Of a DNA stretch of 64,000 nucleotides, positions 51,848 through 60,711 are shown one piece after another. The DNA is taken from the NCBI RefSeq assembly GCF_030817835.1, contig NZ_JAUSZR010000001.1, positions 806,001-870,000 of the forward strand. Reading direction: 5' to 3'. A program made the translations under genes and the position numbers. Below the pieces are notes generated by a model. It had not been told where the DNA came from. It searched no databases and saw only the letters and a program-made list of their open reading frames with translations. The stretch comes from Pseudarthrobacter sp. W1I19. Lineage in GTDB: Bacteria > Actinomycetota > Actinomycetes > Actinomycetales > Micrococcaceae. The first letter of the stretch is position 1; each line of letters starts with the position of its first letter.

Positions 51848-52456
51848 TTATGCAGCTACCTCAGCCTTGGCGCGGCGGCGGACGACAACAACTGAAGTTG
51901 CGCCGGCTGCCAGTGCGCCTGCGCCCACCAAGGTCCAGAGAACTAAGCCGGAGTCAGCACCTGTGTTTGCAAGGCCTGCACCGCCGCCGGTGTTGGCCAG
52001 GGGAGCGCCTCCCGCGTTGCCGCCGGTGTTCGCCAGGGAAGCTGCCACGGTGACCGTAACGGGACCGACGACTACTCCGGATTCAACGCCCTCAGCCGTC
52101 AGGCTGTAGGTGCCAGCCTCGTTGATAGCGATCGGCAGGGAGAATGCTCCCTGCGCGTCGGCAGTTGCCTGCAAGGTCTGTGCCTCGGCGACAACGCTAA
52201 TACGCGCTGCTACTGAACGGCCACCGGCAATGTTTGCGCCTGAGGCTGCCGGCGGCTGACCGGGCGTTACGCGGATGATGAGCGGTTCCCCGGCGCGGAA
52301 GCCCTGGCCGCGGAAAACGAAGTTTTCGCCCGGGCCGACGGTGCCATCAGAAACAGCAGCCTGCGGCGGAAGAGCCGGGTAGGTGGCTGCAACTGCCGGT
52401 GAGCCGATAAGTGCGATGGAACCTGCGAGTGCGAGTGCTGCAAGTGTTTTCTTCAT
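51848..52456 (-). CDS. Cell-wall-anchored surface protein with three LANTG motifs (cluster B)
   Basis: The 202-residue product has a signal peptide (MKKTLAALALAGSIALIGSPAVA), a beta-rich extracellular domain (FVFRGQGFRAGEPLIIRVTPGQ... AGTYSLTAEGVESG) and a C-terminal sorting region with three LANTG pentapeptides in a row, separated by Gly-rich spacers. Then come the helix LVLWTLVGAGALAAGATSVVVV and RRRAKAEVAA. The last LANTG is placed like that of the cluster A paralogue (13351-13938). ATG 52456 follows a GGGGGG run by 6 nt. Anchoring by a class E sortase is inferred; no sortase gene is in the window. Confidence 0.87.
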   Translation of the reverse strand: MKKTLAALALAGSIALIGSPAVAATYPALPPQAAVSDGTVGPGENFVFRGQGFRAGEPLIIRVTPGQPPAASGANIAGGRSVAARISVVAEAQTLQATADAQGAFSLPIAINEAGTYSLTAEGVESGVVVGPVTVTVAASLANTGGNAGGAPLANTGGGAGLANTGADSGLVLWTLVGAGALAAGATSVVVVRRRAKAEVAA

Positions 52457-52586
52457 TTGTGTCCCCCCGGAGACGTTTAAGTTTTTGATGTACCCGAATT
52501 TGGGGAGCATTCCCCTCCGCACGAGACCTTGTGCAGAACTACGGATAGATATCCCAAAAAAGACGGTACCACCTGCTGCTGCCCTC

Positions 52587-52611
52587 GGGCAATGTCAATC
52601 CAGTCGGTTTA
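52587..52611 (-). promoter_or_regulatory. Conserved upstream block of the LANTG genes (cluster B copy)
   Basis: Counterpart of 14061-14085 (22 of 25 bases identical). On the minus strand it contains TTGACA and TTGCCC, and a GTGGTACC segment follows about 18 bp after TTGCCC, in the place of an extended -10. Confidence 0.5.
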
Positions 52612-52639
52612 CATAGTGTTAACGCTGCGTCCACAAACG

Positions 52640-54532
52640 CTAGCCACAGGAAGCATTTTCTGTGGGTAATGTCACATCCTTTACCGGTTGGACGGTTGGT
52701 GTGACAACGAGATTAGGTTCAGTGTGCTGAACAATCTTGCCGAACGTAAAATCCACAGTTTTGCTCTCGCCGGGGGCCAGTCGAAGCGCCAGAACTCCCA
52801 CAGGTCTGTCGCTGTGGAAATAGGGGGCGAACTCCGTCTTCTGCCCGTCTAGCGTCACCGTTTCAACGTTGGCTTGGACGGGACCATAGGCCACAATGTT
52901 GGTTTGCACTGACCCAATCGGGACTCCGATTACTCCGTCGCCAGTTACATACCGCGGCAAGACCGTAGATGCTTCAGCAGGGGCCGTGTTGGTGCTGGTG
53001 ACACGAACGGTGATTTGCTCGTAGCCGTTACGTGGGCACTCCTTGATGAGTTGCACTGTTCGCTTGACGTAGAAGTCCATTTTTGCGCCAGTGCCGTCGT
53101 TGAAGTAGAGCCCGAACTCAGCCGGGGCGACGGCCGGCCCTGATATGGAACCGCTCGCCGGGTAGCGTCCGATGACTGCTTGTTCCTCAGGAGAAGAGGA
53201 CCATAGCAGGACCCTTCGCTCCGCGATGCCCTTGGCCAAACCATCAAGAAGAAGTTTGTCATCACCAACACCGGAGGCGAGGGCCGAGAAAACTTCTTTT
53301 GCTACGCCCGCAAGATAAATATCTTGCAGTTCAGGTTGCGCGATTTCTTTGTAGACGTCTGAGAGGAGCGTCTGAACTACATTCTTAGACGTGAGTTCCA
53401 CCGGAAGCGATTCTCCGGCCGTCGCGACTAGCTGCGGGTCAGTTAGCTTCACAGGCCCTGTGGCATCGAGAACGTAGCTTAGTGCAATCGGGTCGATGGA
53501 GATCACGCCATCCACTCGTTGGCCAAACTCACGCTCCCACATCGCCTGCGCTATCTCTGCCGTACTTGGAAAATCCGGTGTGAGGTTCGCATCCTGCATG
53601 AACTTGCCTAGACGTGTTGAATAGATGTTTTGCTGCTCCGGATACATTTCGACTGGTGGCGTGAAAGAACCGAGTCGAGTGGCGCTACTCTGTGAACCCA
53701 AGCTGAGATGGCCCTCGTCAACGGACAGGACGGCCAGAGCGCCAGGGATGCCACCTGTTGCTCGGACTTCAGCATTGTTCTCAACTAGCAGCAAGTAGTG
53801 TCTTGGACTTTCCGTTCCGAACATGGCTGGTGCCAGGGCAGCGAAATCTGCAGCTGTTCGTAGGCCCATTCTCAGTGAGCCCAATTCGCTTCTAGCCTGC
53901 CGGAGGGGTTCCGAAATCTGCGGTAATAGATTAGCGGAATCTATTGCGTCGAGACGTTCGGATGATTGTGCCACGGCGTTAGAGGCGGATTCTATGGCGG
54001 GTGAGGCCGAGGCTAATGGACGAACATCAACGCCGCCCTCGCTAGGTGCGAGTGACTTCCAGTCCAACGACTCGAGAACACCAACTAGCGGTGCTGCACC
54101 AAGTGTCGCGACATCGTCAGCTGTTGTGGCTACTTCTGAAGCGGCTCGGAGGTTGGGACCGACGCCTGGCAGTGCAGCCGCTAATCGCCACAGTGGATCC
54201 GCCGTAGCCTCGCGTGCATTCGTTGTGTGGCCTCGTAAAGTTTCGACGGTCCTGCCTGCAGCAGCAGCATCCCTTCTCATCACCTCGTCTTTGAGTTGCG
54301 GGAGCAATGATGCTGCCATGTTCAGTTCGTCTTTTGCCGTTGCTGCCTTGACGGCGAGCCAAGCTGTTGCGGCAACTGCAACTAGAGCTAAAAACGCCAG
54401 GCAGGCTGCTATCAGAAAAGCCTTGCGCTTCCGGCGCCTCGGTTTATGCCTGTGCGTGCGGTCTTTTGGCCCGTGAGAGCTTGGGACGGGTTGTACCCGA
54501 TATCCGCCGTCCACGTTCATAGCATTCCCCAT
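52640..54532 (-). CDS. DUF4012 membrane-anchored extracytoplasmic protein (cluster B)
   Basis: The 630-residue product is the paralogue of 14109-15977: basic N-terminus (HRHKPRRRKRK), one membrane helix (about 40-62), then the DUF4012 domain with RHYLLLVENNAEVRATGGIPGALAVLSVDEG, LTPDFPSTAEIAQAMWEREFGQRVDGVISIDPIALSYVLDATGPV and NVVQTLLSDVYKEI. Three or four Cys near the end may form disulfides. It lies in the same order between LANTG and sugar transferase genes as in cluster A. Function is unassigned; a glycan-ligase-like role is proposed. Confidence 0.86.
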   Translation of the reverse strand: MGNAMNVDGGYRVQPVPSSHGPKDRTHRHKPRRRKRKAFLIAACLAFLALVAVAATAWLAVKAATAKDELNMAASLLPQLKDEVMRRDAAAAGRTVETLRGHTTNAREATADPLWRLAAALPGVGPNLRAASEVATTADDVATLGAAPLVGVLESLDWKSLAPSEGGVDVRPLASASPAIESASNAVAQSSERLDAIDSANLLPQISEPLRQARSELGSLRMGLRTAADFAALAPAMFGTESPRHYLLLVENNAEVRATGGIPGALAVLSVDEGHLSLGSQSSATRLGSFTPPVEMYPEQQNIYSTRLGKFMQDANLTPDFPSTAEIAQAMWEREFGQRVDGVISIDPIALSYVLDATGPVKLTDPQLVATAGESLPVELTSKNVVQTLLSDVYKEIAQPELQDIYLAGVAKEVFSALASGVGDDKLLLDGLAKGIAERRVLLWSSSPEEQAVIGRYPASGSISGPAVAPAEFGLYFNDGTGAKMDFYVKRTVQLIKECPRNGYEQITVRVTSTNTAPAEASTVLPRYVTGDGVIGVPIGSVQTNIVAYGPVQANVETVTLDGQKTEFAPYFHSDRPVGVLALRLAPGESKTVDFTFGKIVQHTEPNLVVTPTVQPVKDVTLPTENASCG

Positions 54533-54610
54533 CTAGTAGCAAGTACCCGCAGCCCAGCCGCCGAATCAAAATGGACTATAGACGGTGATGAAAAGGCGCA
54601 ATTTCTCAAG

Positions 54611-56095
54611 TCAGATTGCCCCTGTAGTTGCGAAGACTGCTTTGAATGTCTTGACGAGTATCAGAACGTCACCCATAAGGGACCAATTTTCGACGTAATA
54701 CAGGTCTAATCTGATGCTCTCCTCCCAACTGAGGTTCGACCTTCCACTCACCTGCCACAGGCCGCTCATGCCAGGACTGACATAAAGCCTACGATGGGCC
54801 GCGTCGTCATATAGTGCAACCTCGCTTTCACGCTGAGGACGCGGACCGACCAGGCTCATGCTCCCGCCGACTACGTTTAGGAGTTGGGGAAGCTCATCGA
54901 GTGAGTACTTGCGGAGGATGCGCCCAACTGGAGTGATCCTAGGGTCGTTGTCAACTTTGAACAGAGGCTTATCTGCAGAACCTTGTGCGGTTAGTAGTTG
55001 GTGAAGTTCTTCGTCAGCGTTGACTCTCATGGAGCGAAACTTGAGCATCCTAAATGAAGTGCCCCTCAGCCCTATCCGCTCCTGTACATAAAAAACAGGG
55101 CCCGGGCTTGTTAACTTAACCAACGCAGCGATTAGGACGAAAACCGGAAGCAGCACAACAGTCAGCGCGCCGGCAAGGGTAATGTCGAATGTACGTTTGG
55201 CAACTTTCTTTCCGCCCGTCAGCTTCGGCGTTGAGACGTGAATTAGGGGTAGCCCGGCTACAGGTTGAGTATGGATTCGTGGCCCGGCAATATCTGTGAG
55301 TGCTGGGGCCAAGATCATTCCTACGTCCCGCGCTGCCAATTCCCAACCGAGCTGGCGTAGATCAATGGGGCTGAGTGGTGCGCCAGACGAAATGGCGACC
55401 GTGTCAACTCCTGCTGTTTCGATCGCCCTTAGCACGGAGTCCACCCCGGGCTCTGAGGCCGTGATCGGTATGCCCAGGTCTATTCCGTGATTTGCTGCGG
55501 CTTCGGCGGAGGGAACGTGTACGGCTACCGGTAGATATCCCGCCGCTGGTTGGGTACGAAGCGATCGGACTAGATGTACCGCAGCGGGAAGGGTTCCGAC
55601 AATAAGCACTTTCGATGAGCTCAGGCCATTCTTGCGATCCACTGTTAGGTGCTGCCGCATGAGCCAACGTGCAGCCAAGAGACCCATTACTCCGGCTGGG
55701 AATGCTAGGCCCACATAACCGCGAGCAGTGTCAATTCTGAGCGCATAGGAAATTACCGCCACGAATCCGAACAGCCAGGCCGACGCAGCAATGACGCGCT
55801 TGTACTCTTCCGAACCAGCGCCCAGGATTCTGGCTTCGCGCGACCCCCAGAAACCGAGCATCAAGCACCAAGTAACGATCAGTGCAAGCGAGAGGAGAAC
55901 ATATTCACCATCTTTGTTCTCCGGGCTTTCCGCGAAACCGAAACGAACGACAAACGCTCCAGCGACTGCCCACACAATGACTGCAGTGTCTATTGCGAGG
56001 AGTCGACGGGAGTATTTTCGTCGCCACAGTTCCAATCCTGATGCCCCCGCTAATTGATCCCCCTGATTACCCGCCAGCGACGTTTGCATCTTCAT
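54611..56095 (-). CDS. Initiating polyprenyl-phosphate sugar-phosphate transferase (cluster B)
   Basis: The 494-residue product is the paralogue of 16032-17468: N-terminal helices ([23 protein letters not shown]), Rossmann-like middle domain, and the catalytic end [70 protein letters not shown] and [33 protein letters not shown]. It starts the lipid-linked repeat unit of cluster B. ATG 56095 is used; a TTG at residue 21 aligns with the cluster A start. Confidence 0.93.
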   Translation of the reverse strand: MKMQTSLAGNQGDQLAGASGLELWRRKYSRRLLAIDTAVIVWAVAGAFVVRFGFAESPENKDGEYVLLSLALIVTWCLMLGFWGSREARILGAGSEEYKRVIAASAWLFGFVAVISYALRIDTARGYVGLAFPAGVMGLLAARWLMRQHLTVDRKNGLSSSKVLIVGTLPAAVHLVRSLRTQPAAGYLPVAVHVPSAEAAANHGIDLGIPITASEPGVDSVLRAIETAGVDTVAISSGAPLSPIDLRQLGWELAARDVGMILAPALTDIAGPRIHTQPVAGLPLIHVSTPKLTGGKKVAKRTFDITLAGALTVVLLPVFVLIAALVKLTSPGPVFYVQERIGLRGTSFRMLKFRSMRVNADEELHQLLTAQGSADKPLFKVDNDPRITPVGRILRKYSLDELPQLLNVVGGSMSLVGPRPQRESEVALYDDAAHRRLYVSPGMSGLWQVSGRSNLSWEESIRLDLYYVENWSLMGDVLILVKTFKAVFATTGAI

Positions 56096-56519
56096 AATTC
56101 ATCCATTTGGCTTTTGGTTCTTGGTCCATGTAACCCAAGTAACGCTTTTTTGCTAACTGCCGATAGTTCAGCACCAACGCTGCTAAGTTGATAAATTCCG
56201 ACTGCCACTACTCTATTTGCAACAATGGGCAGTGCTTTTGTCCCGGTCTCTTGCTCAGTTGCGCTCAAGACCGTGCCCGTCGGCTCGGCTCTTCATCAAG
56301 TCAAGGAAGCCGCCCGTAGATCCGCAAAGAGCAGACTTCTTCCTTAGGACGACAGTCGTGCGCGAGTGAAACCGGGCTGGTCCTTGGATAGGACTTCCAA
56401 TGCCGCGAAGGCTGAGTTCGCATTCACCTGCTTCGGCAGTCCAAGAGTCGTGTGAGGTACACGCGACCTTCCTGGCTTGGCGCAAAGCTGCAGTCAAATG
56501 CGCAAGGCGGGAGGTCGGC
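56096..56519. other. Intergenic region upstream of the cluster B sugar transferase
   Basis: This A+T-rich gap lies between the Wzz-kinase stop and the sugar transferase start, both leftward, and probably holds a promoter. Frames on both strands (up to 139 codons) lack protein-like make-up and run into the Wzz-kinase gene. I see no gene. Confidence 0.5.
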
Positions 56520-58061
56520 TTATTTTCTCGGGGGTGCACCCTCGAGAGCTTCATTGGTTGGCAATATCGGGAAGTTCGTCGCTGGCCGGCTTGGTCCCTG
56601 TTCCATCTCAGCGCTCAAAGTGGCTTCAGGAGAATAGTCAGAGTCGGGGAGCAATGCATGTTGACTTCCGGAAGTTCGGTAGCGCGTTTCAGGAATGGCA
56701 GCATCTGGCTGCGTGTCCTGGCTGTAATAGCCGTACGTATAGGAGTCAGGGCCTTTAGCCGGAAGGCCGTTCAAAACGACGCCCAGCAGATTGGCTTCAA
56801 CCATTTGAAGGGCACTTAGAGCTTTTTCCAAGTCGTGTTGCTTGAGCTTCTGGGAACGAACAACCATCACTATTCCACCAACGTGCTGAGCTAGGACCGC
56901 AGAGTCTGTCACGGGAAGGAGCGGTGGAGCATCGATAATGACGGCATCAAACACCTGCTCAAGGCGATTGATAAGTTCGCTCATTTCGGCCGAGCCAAGT
57001 AGCTCACTCGGATTTGGTGGGATTCTCCCTGAGGTGAGCACATACAAGTTACCGTCACCCCACTGCTGAAGAAGATCATCAACGTCTGCTGAGCCTACGA
57101 GCGCTGTCGTCAGGCCCGCGCTCCGTTCAAGCCCCAAATACTCACCAACCATCGGTCGCCTCAGGTCAGCATCGATAAGACAGACCGTCTGCCCTGCTTG
57201 AGCAAGTGAAATGGCGAGATTCGTCGCTGTAGTACTTTTTCCCTCACCTGGAAGTGAAGAGGTAATAACCATGGTTTTGGCTCGCCCGGAAATATTGGCA
57301 AACTGCAGGTTGGTCCTCAACTGTCTGAAGGACTCAGCTCGCGGACTTTGGGGCGAAGTCTGCGTGAGCAGAGGATTCTTCATAGCCTCCTGATCGAAGG
57401 ATATTCTGCCTAGAACCGGCGCTTCCGTGACCCTGCGAAGGTCGGTCTCCCCGTTGACTCTATTGTCCAAAAGCGAACGAAGAATGGCGCCGCCAGCACC
57501 CACGGCAAACCCAATGACCGTCCCTAGCAGTAGGTAGAGAGGGGTGTTTGGAGCCGACGGTGCCGAGGGAGTGGTTGCTGGCTTGATTATCGACAATGCC
57601 ACGGGTGATGAGCCCCCGGACTTCGGCTTCTCTAACAACTCCACCGCCCTGATGAGGCTGTTTCCTACGGCCTGAGTTATGGCCTGTGCCTGCACTGGGG
57701 AACTGTCAGACACGGAAATGTTGATCAGAACAGTGTTCAAATCGGTAGTCGCGCGAACCTTTGCCGCCAACTGGTCGGGCGTTACGTTTAGGCCAAGGGT
57801 TTCAATGGCGGGCTGCAGGACAATAGGAGAGCCGACAGTCTTGACATACGATTGCACTCGCGCCTGAGTGAAGGTATTTCCTTGCTGAAGTTCCTGAACC
57901 GTGCCGGAACTTTGAATAGCGACAAAGAGCTGGAGTTCAGATGTGTAGGTGGGCTTGATCGCCACGGCGGCGCCGGCACCGAGCAGGAGGCCAGTCAATG
58001 TCAGTGCGGCAATGAATATCCAATGACCGCGAGCTATGCGCACGTAGTCTCTTATGTCCAA
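56520..58061 (-). CDS. Wzz-type chain-length regulator fused to BY-kinase (cluster B)
   Basis: The 513-residue product has a Wzz domain with two membrane helices (HWIFIAALTLTGLLLGAGAAVAI; about 175-200) and a tyrosine kinase with Walker A SSLPGEGKST (about 270), A' CLIDADLRRP (about 290) and Walker B VIIDAPPLLP (about 374). The C-terminal tail has Tyr in SYTYGYYSQD, RYRTS and SDYSPE. TTG 58061 has GGGGGA about 8 nt upstream. It is leftward, whereas its cluster A paralogue (11030-12595) is rightward. Confidence 0.9.
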   Translation of the reverse strand: MDIRDYVRIARGHWIFIAALTLTGLLLGAGAAVAIKPTYTSELQLFVAIQSSGTVQELQQGNTFTQARVQSYVKTVGSPIVLQPAIETLGLNVTPDQLAAKVRATTDLNTVLINISVSDSSPVQAQAITQAVGNSLIRAVELLEKPKSGGSSPVALSIIKPATTPSAPSAPNTPLYLLLGTVIGFAVGAGGAILRSLLDNRVNGETDLRRVTEAPVLGRISFDQEAMKNPLLTQTSPQSPRAESFRQLRTNLQFANISGRAKTMVITSSLPGEGKSTTATNLAISLAQAGQTVCLIDADLRRPMVGEYLGLERSAGLTTALVGSADVDDLLQQWGDGNLYVLTSGRIPPNPSELLGSAEMSELINRLEQVFDAVIIDAPPLLPVTDSAVLAQHVGGIVMVVRSQKLKQHDLEKALSALQMVEANLLGVVLNGLPAKGPDSYTYGYYSQDTQPDAAIPETRYRTSGSQHALLPDSDYSPEATLSAEMEQGPSRPATNFPILPTNEALEGAPPRK

Positions 58062-58272
58062 ACCAAAGTCCCCCTTAATTGTGAAGCTGAAACCCAGTCC
58101 GCAGCGTTACAACTTCAGCGATCACGGTCATGACGCCTACAAGAGTGTACCTTCCTGACCTGTGCGCCTTGGAATTCACTCCCAAGGGACTTGACACGCC
58201 CGTTGATTACCAGTCGTGTTGGCGCCAGCTGTCAGTTGTACGCCGTTATGTTAGTGCTCCGGCGCTTTGTCC

Positions 58273-58500
58273 ATGGATACCACTGGCGAAAGTGTCGGAG
58301 CCGCATCCGGCAGGAAGAGTAAACCTTCTCGGCTGCTTCTCATCACTAGCCGCACCCCCGGCCTGTCATCGCACGTAGTGGAATCCCTCTTCTCCCTGCA
58401 CACTCAGGCGGTCCTGCATATACCGGGGAAGGAGGCGATATTGGAACCGACGTCGGCGCATTCAGCGCACACCCCCGGAGAACTCTGCACCCGGCTGTGA
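58273..58500 (+). CDS. Possible small protein or truncated gene
   Basis: ATG 58273 opens 75 codons; the start MDTTGESVGAASGRKSKPSRLLLITSRTPG looks like the N-terminus of a larger enzyme, such as a glycosyltransferase, cut short. It stops 1 nt before the hairpin at 58502. It is the only rightward frame among leftward genes here. There is no clear ribosome site. Confidence 0.25.
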   Translation: MDTTGESVGAASGRKSKPSRLLLITSRTPGLSSHVVESLFSLHTQAVLHIPGKEAILEPTSAHSAHTPGELCTRL

Positions 58501-58501
58501 C

Positions 58502-58530
58502 TTTGTGGGCCGAGGGGCTCGGCCCACAAA
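58502..58530 (-). terminator. Probable terminator after the GT2 gene
   Basis: A perfect 13-bp inverted repeat (58502-58514 with 58518-58530) with a 3-nt loop lies about 70 bp past the stop of the leftward GT2 gene. There is no long T-tract on either strand. Confidence 0.6.
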
Positions 58531-58600
58531 CTCAAACACCGTCGCCGCCTCTCGTTTAGCGCTGCCGTCTTACCTTACTGGCCCGGAATCGCCTTTCCGG

Positions 58601-59488
58601 CTAAATTAAAGGCGTTCGAAGCCCGTCACGGATTCCACGAACGAACCCTTTCAGTTTCGAGAAGCGTTCATGCTCGAACAGGACTGTAAGTGCGATTTGC
58701 TGCGGGATCTGCCAAATGCCCTCATGAGTGATGCCGAGTTTGCGTCCGTGCTTGCGGGTAAAGAGGACCCGATTCCGTGCTTTGTAATAGCACCGGGTAG
58801 GGCTGTGTCCAAAGGCAAAGAATTGCTCTATACGCCAGCGGCCCGAGAGGTCTTTGCGGGGCACGCGTAGCCAAGTACGAGTTGCACGACCTACTTCGTG
58901 GAGTAAAGGCGCTGTGTTAACTCGAAGGATTGCGTAGCCTGCTTCCATCAGGCGCTGGTTGAAGTCGTAGTCAACGTAGTCGATGAAGAACAACTCATCG
59001 AACCCACCAACTTTTCTCCAGGCATTCAAATCGAGAACTGCCCCGGACGTAATGGCTCCCCTTCGGGCCGGTTGCCGGTAGTGTTCAACGCTCGGCAGTT
59101 TGAGGCGGCTGTACTCCTCGAGGGTTTGCTTGTTGCGATCGACTATGTGCGGGGTCACCATGCCTATACCTTCGGCGAGCTCCGCAGCGAGTTTGGAGAC
59201 CATCCGCTCGGAACAGACGCTGTCTTGGTCGAGTGTCAGGAGGAACGATGCGCTCTGACTTAGTGCAGATTCCGCAAGTCGGTTAAGCGCAGCAGCGATT
59301 CCATCGTTTGTTCCACTGCGGATGACCGAGACATTAGGCGAAGCGGCAGAGAGTTCTGAGATCGCCTCGCCGTTTGTCGAGCCGTTGTCATAGATGAGGA
59401 CGAGAGGTACTTGCGGGGAAATTGCTTCGATGTTCTCTCGAAGTCGGTCGATGTCTGGCTCGAAAGTGACGATGCCGGCGATAATCAT
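58601..59488 (-). CDS. Glycosyltransferase family 2 (rhamnosyltransferase-like)
   Basis: The 295-residue product has IAGIVTFEPDIDRLRENIEAISPQ, LVLIYDNGSTNGE, GIAAALNRLAESAL, FLLTLDQDSV and FDELFFIDYVDYDFNQRLMEAG, as in rhamnosyltransferases that use dTDP-rhamnose. That matches rmlA and rmlB in the same cluster. ATG 59488 overlaps the preceding stop (ATGA), so the longer frame back to 59572 is not used. Confidence 0.9.
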   Translation of the reverse strand: MIIAGIVTFEPDIDRLRENIEAISPQVPLVLIYDNGSTNGEAISELSAASPNVSVIRSGTNDGIAAALNRLAESALSQSASFLLTLDQDSVCSERMVSKLAAELAEGIGMVTPHIVDRNKQTLEEYSRLKLPSVEHYRQPARRGAITSGAVLDLNAWRKVGGFDELFFIDYVDYDFNQRLMEAGYAILRVNTAPLLHEVGRATRTWLRVPRKDLSGRWRIEQFFAFGHSPTRCYYKARNRVLFTRKHGRKLGITHEGIWQIPQQIALTVLFEHERFSKLKGFVRGIRDGLRTPLI

Positions 59489-60666
59489 GCGTTGGCTCTC
59501 AATATGTGGTGGTTGGATTGCGAGTCGTGCACAGGTGTGCGCTCTAAACCGTGGCGGTTCAGATATGACCAATATTCACGGCGGTACCCCTGAAGTGCCT
59601 CCGTGCCGCGGGTGTAGTCATGTTCTAGAGCCTTATCGATGCTTAGACCAGTCATATAGCGGTTGGCCAGGTGAAGGCGCTCGGTGAGAGTTCGAGTCCT
59701 GGTGTTCATCGCTCCGGCGAATCCGTGACGCTCAAGTAGGATGAGAGGTTTGTTGAAAAGGAACGCGAAGATTGCGCCGTGGTACGAGTCGGTAACTATG
59801 CAGGAAGCTTCCTGTACCATCCCAAGAAAATCGGACGCGTTCGTCTCCCAAGGGGCGCCGCCAACGGTATCTGACAGGTGAAGGACATCAAGTGAGTGGT
59901 GTTCCGTGAGGTCTTTTACGTATTGGGTATGCTGCGGCAGAAGTTCACCGAGATGATATAGCAGCACCTTTCCCTTAGCGTCGACGGAGGGCGTCGCAAT
60001 TCTTGCCCAGAATTCGAGGTCGTACATGAGCGTGGGGTCGACAAGGAGGGTGAAGTTCGGTGCACCAGGCAGAGCGGCCAGGGAGTGCGTCCACTCAATC
60101 TCGCGTGTCCCCACCTCGGTAAATCCGCTGAGCCACTGTTCGTATGACCTTAGCCATTCCGAGGGGATTCGCTCATGCCCAACGCTCGGAGACAGCGTGA
60201 CAACATCGCTCGGGGACGCAAAGTCGGCGAAGAGACTCCCGTTAATGCCGTAGTCATAGTTCCAAATCTGGTCGCTCCCAATGCACATGCGGGAATATGC
60301 GTCCGCTGCGCCTGCCGTAGATTCGACATACTGAGGCTTCAGATAGGTGCGGGAGAACGCGCCGAACTCTTCCTGGCGCTTCGCTGCGGATGCCTCGATC
60401 GAAGGCACTTGTGGTTTCGCCTCTGTCAATCTTTGGAAGCGGCCCAACAAGCGGTCTGCCGCTCCGCGAACGCCGAGTCGCCGAAGCTTACGGGGCAGCC
60501 TTTTTAGAGCGGCTAACTTGGACTGCCCATGTCCCTGCACAACAAGCAGGTCGACCTCGTAGCCGCACTCTTCGAGGAGGCTACGCGTCGCGTAATTAAC
60601 TAAATGGTTACCATAATTGGTCGTGCTGTAGTGGATGATTATTCCAATTCGATGACCGGACTTCAT
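59485..60666 (-). CDS. Polysaccharide pyruvyl transferase family protein
   Basis: The 393-residue product belongs to the WcaK/CsaB family, which adds ketal-linked pyruvate from phosphoenolpyruvate to polymer sugars. It shows IGIIIHYSTTNYGNHLVNYATRSLLEECGY at the start, the family hallmark CIGSDQIWNYDYGI, VTLSPSVGHERIP and CIVTDSYHGAIFAFLFNKPLILLERHG. A pyruvylated, hence acidic, polymer is implied. It is coupled by overlap to the GT2 downstream. Confidence 0.9.
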   Translation of the reverse strand: MKSGHRIGIIIHYSTTNYGNHLVNYATRSLLEECGYEVDLLVVQGHGQSKLAALKRLPRKLRRLGVRGAADRLLGRFQRLTEAKPQVPSIEASAAKRQEEFGAFSRTYLKPQYVESTAGAADAYSRMCIGSDQIWNYDYGINGSLFADFASPSDVVTLSPSVGHERIPSEWLRSYEQWLSGFTEVGTREIEWTHSLAALPGAPNFTLLVDPTLMYDLEFWARIATPSVDAKGKVLLYHLGELLPQHTQYVKDLTEHHSLDVLHLSDTVGGAPWETNASDFLGMVQEASCIVTDSYHGAIFAFLFNKPLILLERHGFAGAMNTRTRTLTERLHLANRYMTGLSIDKALEHDYTRGTEALQGYRREYWSYLNRHGLERTPVHDSQSNHHILRANA

Positions 60667-60711
60667 GGGTGCCTCTCCTGGTCTACTGGGTGATTGCTAT
60701 TTGGAGGGAGA

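Larger units (their letters stand above)
58062..58600. other. Intergenic region between Wzz-kinase and the GT2 operon (cluster B)
   Basis: It holds the promoter side of the Wzz-kinase gene, a possible small gene (58273-58500) and a hairpin at 58502-58530. Otherwise I see nothing. Confidence 0.5.

Noticed and set aside
56255..56554. 99-codon minus-strand frame between Wzz-kinase and sugar transferase
   Set aside because: It overlaps the end of the Wzz-kinase gene in another frame and has low-quality composition.
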